NCBI RefSeq assembly: GCF_051020975.1
Contig: NC_135039.1
Coordinates: 10,328,692 to 10,392,691, forward strand
Source of the DNA: Osmia lignaria lignaria
Lineage: Eukaryota > Arthropoda > Insecta > Hymenoptera > Megachilidae
Reading direction: 5' to 3'
DNA: 64,000 nt
Both the position numbers and the translations under genes were made by a program. Every line of letters begins with the position of its first letter. Position 1 is the first letter of the stretch. The notes under the pieces were generated by a model. That model did no database searches, had not been told where the DNA came from, and saw nothing but the letters and a program-made list of their open reading frames with translations. Of the stretch, positions 46,209 to 55,126 are shown piece after piece.

Positions 46209-47115
46209 AATTTATGCATAATAAAATTCATATCAAAATGGAACATGAACGCGTTACATAAACATGTTTAATAAATACCTTATCATTTCCGCATAAGCTG
46301 CCGCCGACAGGTGGTGATGCACCACGGACTGAATTTTGATGGCATCCTTTCAAGCTGTCCTTCTCTGATGCATAATGGTTTTGTATTCTTGGTATTAAAT
46401 GCTTTACTTGCCGGTAGAAGTATACATAGGATTGACACAAGGGTATGCATTTCGGTGGTATTACTTTAAATGTACACGTCAGTTGTTCATTCTCATCTTT
46501 GAGTTCCTCATATAGGGCAGGATTTATTTGACCTGCCCAAGAATCAATAATGTACAGGAACGTATTCTTCGTTGCTAGGGTTGTTTAAGAATTGTTTATA
46601 AGTGTCCGTGTGTAATTTACCAGATTTTGTGCATGTGAATACAACATTTCTAAATTCTTCCATCGGTCTTGCAACCTCTTGAGAAACTTGAGGACCAAAT
46701 CTTCCACTAACTTCTTGCAAGCAAATAGATACTTTTGAAAGAAGTTTGCCTGACAGTGTCAATGCATATAGCGCAGTATATCCTCGTCTCTTCATGAGAC
46801 GATTCTGCAGATAATGCAGTTATCGTTTTCATGATCCGATTCGTATGCGAAGAGTTCTTCGTCGCTGATATTTACTTCATCTTCGTCTTCACGATATTTT
46901 TCGCTCATGCATTCTAATGCATCGCTAATTTGCATAAAATATAAATATAATTTCTATCCTATTGTTTTGGATTCCTCACTGTCTTCTGTGTCCTCTTCTA
47001 ATGGTAAAATTAAATCTTTATTTTTTAATAATAAATTAATAAAGAATGAAACTGCACTTGTCACTACCTTTTTTTTACGCCGTTATAATGTGCGATGCCT
47101 CGATTCGCTTTTGTT
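46209..47115 (-). pseudogene. Decayed DNA transposase (DDE-like) relic
   Basis: Minus-strand fragments in order read: an N-terminal part near 47100-46850, then ALTLSGKLLSKVSICLQEV, GRFGPQVSQEVARP and CTKSGKLHTDTYKQFL (46795-46600), then YIIDSWAGQINPALYEEL and LTCTFKVIPPKCIPLCQ with FYRQVKHLIPRIQNH (46550-46370). The DSW-type motif and the spacing resemble DDE-superfamily transposases found in insect genomes; the exact superfamily is not resolved. Frameshifts and stops separate the pieces, so it is inactive. Confidence 0.6.
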
Positions 47116-47339
47116 CGCTTTACTACAGCCATTATTGTCAGTAAACAAATGAAGGTCTAGTTATGTATGGACGTAGGCGGCCAAGAATAGAACCCAGGGC
47201 AGAAGATTATAAATTTATGTACAGCAAATTTGTATATAACAGATGAAAACTAAAGTTGCAAAAAATAATTGTGTGTAATAACAAATAAACGCGTGTAAAT
47301 TTCGAATGCGGTAAGGATGGTAATGTACGTACTGGATAG

Positions 47340-47985
47340 AAAACATAACTTAAATTCTATAAAAATTGCAGCACATGTAATTAATTATTAATAAATGCAA
47401 TGATAATAGCACAATTGTAATAGTTATTCAAAAAAAGATAAATTATCATAAAAAAAAAAATGTTGGGAACCAAGGATTTGAACCGTGGACCTTCAGATTG
47501 CGAGTCATGGATCCGCTCCGCGGTTAAACACATAACTCGTAATCTGAGGTCATCGGTTCAAATCCTTGGTTCCCAATTTTTTTTTTCTCTCTTTTTGAAT
47601 AATTAAAATTCTATATAATTCTAAACTAAAATTCTATATTCTATTTTGAATAACTTAAATTCTATAAAAATTGCAGTATATGTAATAAATTATTAATAAA
47701 TGCAATGATTATAGCACAGTTGTAATAGTTATTCAAAAAGGAACAAATTATCATTTAAAAAAAAATGTTGGGAACCAAGAATTTGAACTTCGGACCTTTA
47801 GATTGCGAGTCATGTGTTTAACCGTGGAGCTAACCGTTTGTATGTGTGAGTTTGTCATACGTCTCAATGTACGGAGTACCTAACTTTAATTGTTATAATC
47901 TTTTAAACAATTAACCGTCTGCCCCCAAAATGGAGTATAGGCGTGTTTCAAAGTTTCATTAATAAGTGAGCGTAACACTTAGGTA
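47340..47985. repeat. tRNA-like inverted repeat cluster, locus 1
   Basis: At 47464-47573 two tRNA-like 3' halves face away from each other head to head around CGCTCCGCGGTTAA. Each reads, outward, an anticodon-like arm (CTCGCAA or CTCGTAA, then TCTGA), a T-arm (GGTTCAAATCC) and an acceptor end (TTGGTTCCCA). A third, minus-oriented copy lies at 47766-47840 with D-arm-like GCTCCACGGTTAA. An AT-rich block (ATTCTATAAAAATTGCAG and onward) precedes each minus-oriented copy. The right border carries AAAGTTTCATTAATAAGTGA, shared with locus 2. Acceptor 5' halves are missing or fused, so these are unlikely to be functional tRNA genes. Confidence 0.7.
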
Positions 47986-47989
47986 GTTT

Positions 47990-48300
47990 CTTCTCCTCGT
48001 CAGTGTACATAATGACCTGTGTGTATGTAGTAAGTACTCGTCCCTTTTCTGTGGAATTCATACTGTAACGCTGACACTGGCTGCTAACATCATTGTTGAC
48101 GGTATCTTCGGTGATGTCGATGGCAAAACGATGGTGAAATTTTACCCAAATTAGTTTGTTTCTCATAGGATACAAAACTGGACATGCCTTTGTTCTCAAA
48201 GAGTCGTGAATTTGTGCTTCGAGAAAGAACGCTCTCTGCTCTATCCTACTGCAAAAATGTGAAACACTGCATTTATAAATATTTTGCAAATTGATCATAT
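47990..48300 (-). pseudogene. Remnant of Xrn1 exon 11 region
   Basis: The plus-strand text CATTGTTGACGGTATCTTCG followed by GATGTCGATGGCAAA and later TTAGTTTGTTTCTCATAGGA matches Xrn1 exon 11 at about 56884-56942, apart from about 23 inserted bases. The intron text nearby (GTACATAATGACCTGTGTG) is also related to 56800-56820. The reading frame of Xrn1 is not kept. With the paralogue at 43741-44369 it points to an old duplication of the Xrn1 3' half, later split by transposons. Confidence 0.6.
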
Positions 48301-48374
48301 TTACCTGCTGTAGCTTTATGACGTAATAGATATTAACTTAAATTTGAATTGCAAATTTACTTGAAACAAGTAAA

Positions 48375-48380
48375 TTTATT
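48375..48380 (-). terminator. Candidate polyadenylation signal of the C1orf50 homologue
   Basis: TTTATT on the plus strand gives AATAAA on the minus strand, about 40 bp after the stop codon. Confidence 0.4.
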
Positions 48381-48417
48381 AGTAACAAATGAACTGTACA
48401 ATATTTACATATTATTT

Positions 48418-49097
48418 TTATGTATCGACGTTTAAATCAATGCTTTTAACGACAGAAGCGGTTGTTGGATGAGTAGAAAAAAGTTTGGCCAACATGGCTA
48501 ATTCTCTATTTTTCTTATCGGTCAAGTGTAAAGGTGTCCATGTATGATCTTGTTCTAATCTGTACGCGCCTTTGTAAATTTGAGAAGGTCCCGAACTGCC
48601 CCATTCCTATAATATCAAATAATAATTTGTATACAAACATAAAAACATTGAAATCAAACGGTAACAACTTACTTCTGGGCTAAGCATAGAAAAATAGAGT
48701 TGTCCAGTTTCTCGTTGATATAGATGATAGACGTGTCCAGGATGTTTCACAAAATTGCAAGCGACATGATGTAATTTCATATTCCAATCTGTTTCTAATA
48801 GAATGTTCTCAGCCTGTTTTTTTAAGGACTTTATTTGATCTGCGATTACCTGCAGCTTGCTACATGCGTTAGCTTTAATAAAACTGTCAGCTTTCTGTAT
48901 TTCCAATGCTAAGGCTACTAGATCCTGTTGGGATGTTTTAGCCACAGCCTCAGGATCGTTCAATGGAAGCCCTTGAGGTTCAACGTTGCGTTCCACAAGA
49001 GATACTGTAGAACAATATTATGATCACATATCAAACATGTAGAAAAGGAAAATTTTCAATTTGTACCTTTACTGCACATGTCATCAGAGTTATCCAT
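48418..49097 (-). CDS. C1orf50 homologue, DUF2452 family, three exons
   Basis: Exons 49067-49097, 48673-49004 and 48418-48606 join in phase to give about 183 residues (human C1orf50 is about 199). The sequence includes SLVERNVEPQGLPLNDP, QKADSFIKANACSKL, QIKSLKKQAENILLE and HPGHVYHLYQRETGQLYFSM. It then continues LSPE|EWGSSGPSQIYKGAYRLE across the last intron and ends DHTWTPLHLTD and DLNVDT. The GHVYHLY-GQLYFSMLSPEEWG run is the family signature. Molecular function is not established in the family to my knowledge. The start is the ATG in a 31-base first exon encoding MDNSDDMCSK. It is divergent from importin-13, with about 1 kb between start codons. Confidence 0.9.
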
Positions 49098-50133
49098 TAT
49101 AGTATATATACACATATATCATTTGCTGAATTGTAAACAATAATTAAGGAAATATGTAATAATAAAAGGTTACCAATGATTGAATGTATTATATCTAATT
49201 ATTAAAATCTAAATTTAAAAAGCCTGAATTACATGATAGATGATGCAAAACACGTGCAGCATCAATGTATTGGATACACATCTATACATACATCTCTATG
49301 CACACACAGAAGTAAATCAGCTGTTGTGCTTTCTGACAAAGAGGTTATTTTATTAAGTCCCTGTTCACACAAGAAAACATGTAAATTCTCCATAGTGACT
49401 TTTGCATTAACTGACAGCAGGGGCGGCCCTGAGATTTCGGGGGTCCGTGGCGAGCTCCGAAAAAGGGCCCGTTCACACATATGATACAAAAAAGTACCTG
49501 AAATAAAATTTATAAAATTAACATTAAGGCTTGTATAACTAATTTAGATTTGCATTTACATCAATTAATATTCAAGAAAACATTACTCTTCTTGCATTCT
49601 TAGACGTAAAATCGTCTTATGGCGGCCCTGGACCTTGGGGGGCCCTTGGCGGTCGCCTATTTGCCTAGGCCCAGGGCCGGCCCTGACTGATAGTAGAAGG
49701 AAAATATACATTTTTGAAATATACAAAATATCAATTGCAGTCGTTTTTATCGTTGATAATTGTCAACTAAGCTAAAATTATCCATTTATTCTTAGAGATA
49801 CGATGAAGATAAAATTATAATAAGCGATGCAAGTATAGGTCTCAGAAAAGATGTCGTTTGCGCAACTCAGAAGATTTCCAAGGCGGCCGAAAAGGGCCGT
49901 GTAAACAGGGATTAAGTGTTTCCGTGTACAAAATTTTGGAAATTCCGAACTTCAAATGATTTACAAAGAAAATGTTAGGACAGATATTTGCCATACGATC
50001 AGTGAAACGAAGTAAAGATAAAATTGGAGGACAAACGATGGAACTGATTTTTTGTTGGCAATGAAATCTTTATAGGTGTAAATTTAATAATACTGATCAT
50101 AAGGTTGTTTATGATAAGAACCAATAATTTGCA
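49098..50133. promoter_or_regulatory. Divergent spacer between C1orf50 homologue and importin-13
   Basis: The 1-kb spacer must carry both promoters. It is AT-rich, with a hAT-like MITE in the middle (49418-49685). I see no obvious TATA boxes in correct register for either gene. Confidence 0.4.
49418..49685 (+). mobile_element. hAT-like MITE copy 6 with 8-bp target duplication
   Basis: It starts CAGGGGCGGCCCTGAGATTT and ends CCCAGGGCCGGCCCTG. Flanking 8-mers ACTGACAG (49410-49417) and ACTGATAG (49686-49693) differ at one base. At 268 bp, with a single GGACCTTGGGG motif, it represents the unexpanded form of the family. Confidence 0.85.
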
Positions 50134-53100
50134 ATGGATTATGCAACTGTAATTGATCAAGCTGTGAAACAGTTTTATGCAGAAGGAAATAATGAGGTAC
50201 ATTCATGGCTTCTTCGGGTTCAAACCTCACCAGAAGCCTGGACTTTTGTCTGGGAGCTTCTTGACTCTTCTAAGGTACGCAGACTGCTTTATTTCAATTA
50301 TATATCAACAAGACTTTCTTGGAAGTAACAACATCAATCTTGGTTATAGTCAATGGAAGCGCAATTCTATGGAGCTACCACGTTGCATGCTAAAATTTCT
50401 AAACAATGGAACGAAGTACCTAAGAATGAATATCCCGCCCTCCAAGAACGTTTACTTAATTTTATGAAACAACCAAACACCCCGAAAGTTGTCCTATCAA
50501 AACTTTGCCAAGCGGTAAAGTATTTTTATTCGGTTATGTTCTATAACGTGTATTAGTTAATTAAGTAATTCTGTGATTTCAGTTAGCTTGTTTTGTAGCA
50601 AACACTACAGCGCTTGAAAATGAAGGAAAGGATAAAAATATTGTAGACGAATTAATGGGAATGTTATCGTACGATTCTTTTCCCATGTTGGAATTACTTT
50701 TACTCACGCTTTCTGTGTTACCGGCAGAGGTAAAGTACTTATAAATTATACAACTTAGGTATTCAATATTAGTAAATAATTTTGACTATTGAATCAGATT
50801 GAAAGAAGATACGAAGTAAGGAAACCCAAATTATATGAATTTTTATTTAACGGTTGGTGCAAAACAGCCTGGCTTTTGCAACAAGTTTTTTCAATGTGCA
50901 ACCCTAATTCCCAAGATTGCGATCATGAGTTACATTTGTTGGCATTGGAATGTACATTATGTTGGCAAAAGGTTGGTCAACTTCCTTTGGAACCGACAGG
51001 ACTGATATATCCTCATTTGCTGATAGCTGCAGCTTATTATGCACCGAGCAGGTACACAATTCATTTTAATCTAATCAGCATATTCCTTACATTTCACATA
51101 TACATTTTTCATATTAAATTAAAGGGAATTGTGCGGTGAGGAAACCGTGAAAGGTTGGGAAGTTGTTCAGGAATGCTTGAACATAATAGTGACCCATTAT
51201 GAACTGAAAAAGAGACCGCAAACATTGTGGGAATGGGCGCAGAGTCTGGTAACGATGGCAAGACAATACAGTGGAAAATACTTCTGTGAGATTCTCACCG
51301 CCATTGGGGAAGCTCATAGTAGAATATTTCTTCACGCTTTAGTGGAAGGAGAAAATGAGACACAAAAGTGGACTGCTAAAACCTTAATCGAATTACTGTT
51401 GGAATGTTCAGAACAAGAAGGAAGATATCCTGTAGACGAAACACGTAGTTGTATTCCATTTGGATTCTGGTTCGCTCTGCAAGATGATCTGTCGACCCTC
51501 GATCAGCCAGTCGAGAATCGCGCTTTACAAACCCTGAAGCCCGTATACGCGCGGCTAGCACAGGCATTGTTAAGAAAATCCACGCTCCCTTCGTCCCCCA
51601 ACGAAGCGGGGGATGCGGAGGAACGAGAATTGTTCAGGCGCTACAGGCAAGACGTAGCGGACACGTTAGATTATTGTTACAGAGTATTAGGGCAAGATCT
51701 GTTAGTGCTTCTTGGCCAGAGGCTCAGTCAAACGTTAGACAATTCGGATAAATGGACGGACGTGGAATCAACGTTGCACGCCTTTGAAGCTCTAGCGGAC
51801 AGCGTTGGTACAGAGGAATCGCATTACATTCCTGCACTGATGGATTTGATCCTTAGTCATATTCCGTATGATCTATATCCAGGAGAGGTACAACCAATTC
51901 TCTTATATTTAAACGGTGCATAATCAACATTATACGTTTCGGTTTTCAATATTTTACAAAGCACTTTGTGGAAAATTGTTTTAACAGAGGTATCTGAGAT
52001 CTTCCCCGACATTTTCAGGTATTGGCATGTGCATGCTCGACGATGGGAGCGTACGCTGAATGGATAGGAGAGCATCCAGACCCCTGGTTAGAAAGAGTAC
52101 TGCGAATTGTAACTTTAGGCCTGACGAGAGGCTCAGTCACGGCGCCGTTTGCCAGCATGGCCTTGAAAGATTTAGCAAGAGAGTGCGGACAACAATTGAC
52201 GCCTTTCGCGGGCACTGTTCTGAACACTATTGAACAAACGCTTCCAAACGTGACACCGGGATGCGCGGAAGGGCTGCGGATGATGTACGCGGCTGGTAAA
52301 TTATTAAATACCTTGCCCACCGTCGACGAGCAATTGGCTCATCTCGACGCGACGTTAGGCATGTGTATTATTAAGATACGAGAATTGTTGAAGCAACCTT
52401 GCTTCGTGGCACGAGGTGCTGTGATTAATCAATTGAAAATGGTTACCATGTTCTTCTCCACGTTGGAGGGATCTATTGGAAAGGCTGTGTTAGACGGTTT
52501 ACTGCCAATATTTAGTCAAATCGTTGCTCATCCCGAATGGGGCCAAGACAACTTCACGTTAGAAGAGATGTACATTTGTGCACAAAAGTCTTTAACCTCC
52601 TTATTACATCCTGGGGTCGATGCTAGGCCGCTTCTAACCATCTTGAGAACTTCCTATAAAACTTGGCCTCATCCTACCGCGTTGGATCTTCTACGACAGC
52701 TTGTGCTGTTGTTCGGTCGAGATCCGGATAACGTGATAGGACCAGTATTCGCGGAATTAAGCTCTATAACGTTGAGCGGCGTGAGAGCTTGCAGATCCGT
52801 TCGCGGCAATTTATCTGACTGGGCGGAACTGATGGAAGCTTACCTTGGATTGTTAGCCCAAATTTGTAAAAAGAATACCGGCATGTTATTGAAAATTCCT
52901 GATCAGATTCCTGATATGTTACAGTGTGGTAAGTCTCAAGAAGGGAACTAAGTATTATGCTTAGTTATTAATGAAACTTTGCCACCTTGTAGAGGTACAT
53001 TCTGAAGTATGACAAACTCACACATACAACTTGCAATCTAGAGATCCACGGTTCAAATCCTTGGTTCCTAACATTTTTTTTTATTTTAATGATGATTTGT

Positions 53101-54333
53101 CTTTTTTTGAATAACTACTGTGCCATAATCATTGCATTTATTAATAATTAATTACATATACTGCAATTTTTATAGAATTTAAGTTCTTCAAAATGGAATA
53201 TAGAATTTTAATTTAGAATTATATAGAATTTTAAGTATTCAAAAAGAGAAATTATCATTAAAAAAAAAAAAAATAAAATAAAATGAGAACCAAGGATTTG
53301 AACCCTTGACCTTTAGATTGTGAGCCATGTGTTTAACCGCGGAGCGGATCCATGACTCGCATTCTGAAGGTCCACGGTTCAAGTCCTTGGTTCCCAAAAG
53401 TTTTTTTTTTTAGATAATTTGTCTCTTTTTGAATAACTATTATAGCTGTGCTATAATCATTGCATTTATTAATAATTAATTACATACACTGCAATTTTTA
53501 TAGAATTTTAGTTATTCAAAAAGAGAAATTATTATTTAAAAAAAAGAGAAAAAAAGATGGGAACCAAGGATTTGAACCGTGGATCTTTAGGTTAGTGATT
53601 GACCGTTTGTGTGTATGAGTTTGTCATACTTCTCAATGTAAAGGGTAACTAACTTCAATTGTTAATATCTTTTAAACAATTAGCCGTCTGCCCCCAAAAT
53701 GGGGTATATGCGTGTTCAGCTTGACGAGCTGTACAAGGTGGCAAAGTTTCATTAATAAGTGAGCGTAACACTTGGGTAATTTCCCAAATCAGTGTCTTTC
53801 CTTCTACGTAGTCCTAATAATCAAATGAAAATTTATTGCAGGAATCGACTGTTTAACGCTTCCAGAAACAGGGACAGTTAAAGCAGCTGGAAACTTCCTT
53901 ACCCATGCCATCATGCAGAGTCCACATTTGCAAACGTTTATTCAACCAATTGGTCAACAACTGGTTTCTGTAATTTTGCAGTGTATAGGTATGTACAAGA
54001 TACTTAGACTTGTTTACAAGTGTTTGAATTAGTTTTAAGCAAATACATGTTGTAACGACAGGTGGAGAGGTACCGAGAAACAACCTAGAACCTCATGCAG
54101 AAGTTCTATTAGCTTTAAATAAAACCTGCCTGGAATGGACAGCGCAATGGCTTCGAATTGCTTTTGACAAACATTCGGCATTATTTTCCGTTTCGCAGCC
54201 GCAAAAGGAAGCCTTTGTACGAAATGTTTTACGCGAACGAATTAACAAACGAATGAGTGACTTGTTGAAAGATTTCAGCCTTCAGAATTTAGCCTCGGCA
54301 AACAAATTACATATAACGACGTGCAAGCAATAA
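50134..54333 (+). CDS. IPO13: Importin-13, 8 exons
   Basis: A karyopherin-beta transport receptor (Drosophila cadmus) that imports cargo such as the Mago-Y14 complex and exports eIF1A. Exons: 50134-50274, 50350-50514, 50583-50729, 50798-51051, 51125-51887, 52019-52928, 53842-53988, 54062-54333. Phases agree and give about 932 residues (human 963). The N-terminus AVKQFYAEGNNEVHSWLLRV, SPEAWTFVWELL, FYGATTLHAKISKQW and VVLSKLCQALACF fits the importin-beta N-terminal region of importin-13 better than that of transportin-3. HEAT-type helices fill the rest (LDLLRQLVLLFGRDPDNVIG, GTVKAAGNFLTHAI). The C-terminal segment NKRMSDLLKDF is also importin-13-like. Intron 6 holds the tRNA-like foldback at 52950-53790. 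It is convergent with Xrn1, 0.8 kb apart. Confidence 0.93.
52950..53790. mobile_element. Foldback element built of tRNA-like repeats, in IPO13 intron 6
   Basis: Outer arms are inverted: TTATTAATGAAACTTTGCCA at about 52967 and its complement near 53740, then TATGACAAACTCACACATAC near 53010 and its complement near 53625. Inside are tRNA-like 3' halves at about 53030-53070 (plus), 53286-53330 (minus), 53350-53397 (plus) and 53560-53600 (minus). Each ends in or begins with the GGTTCCCA acceptor-like word, and they are separated by AT-rich blocks (TTTATTAATAATTAATTACA). The central pair is the same unit as locus 1 (47464-47573) but in reverse orientation. The element starts about 20 bp after the exon 6 donor. 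Confidence 0.75.
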
Positions 54334-54355
54334 GCAAAGGTAACGAAAGGCAAAT

Positions 54356-54361
54356 AATAAA
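54356..54361 (+). terminator. Candidate importin-13 polyadenylation signal
   Basis: AATAAA occurs 22 bp after the stop codon; a second AATAAA is at 54489-54494. The second may be the main one because the first leaves almost no 3' UTR. Confidence 0.4.
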
Positions 54362-55126
54362 GGTCTCTATTATGAAATTTTCTCTGTATAATGAAAACAC
54401 AATCCGTTCTGTGTAAGATATCTTCTCCCGCAAGCGTAATGTTCATGTCCTAAGTAATAGATAATTTTAACTAAAAAGAACTTAATGTAATAAAAACATG
54501 GATAAAAGTGAAAGAAGATAAACAGACTTATATTACATAATACACCGTCTTTTTAATCTATTTCAATGGTCATCGACACGTTTTTGAACATTTGCAGATA
54601 CAACATGTTCATTTTTTCTTACAGCGATCAAAATTCATTTTTTTTTCTTTTTTTTCTTTACATGATCCGTGCAGTACATCTCTTTGTATATAAATCAAAA
54701 CAATAGATCTAAATTAAATGTTTACATTTCACAGCTGCTTGTAATCAACATACTAAAATAATTAACAATGATTCTTGTGTGATCTGTTATACAATACTGC
54801 CTTATTTTTCATGCAACGTTGAAACGTCTGTATAAACATCAGTTTATTCTTATTTCATTCTATTTTTTAAAGTCATTTTCACTTTATAGAGCCAATATTG
54901 TTATATAAACAAAAGGATCTAAAATAAAAATACTTACAAGTGAGTATTATATACACTATGATATTTCAAGTTTCATTGAAGTTTTGTGATGTTAGGTTAG
55001 GTCATTGCGTATAGATTTTTCATACGCGATCTTTCGTTAAAAAATATAAAAAACAAGAAAAAAAAAAATAAACGTGGTTTTACATTTTTTACATATGTCG
55101 TTACACATCACATATGCTCCTTCGTT
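54362..55126. other. Convergent 3' spacer between importin-13 and Xrn1
   Basis: AT-rich DNA expected to hold both 3' UTRs. TTTATT at 54843-54848 gives a minus-strand AATAAA that could end the Xrn1 transcript. No gene is seen. Confidence 0.45.

Noticed and set aside
47464..47573. Functional tRNA genes
   Set aside because: Only 3' halves are well formed; the 5' acceptor and D-arm are fused into a palindrome and anticodon stems do not pair fully.
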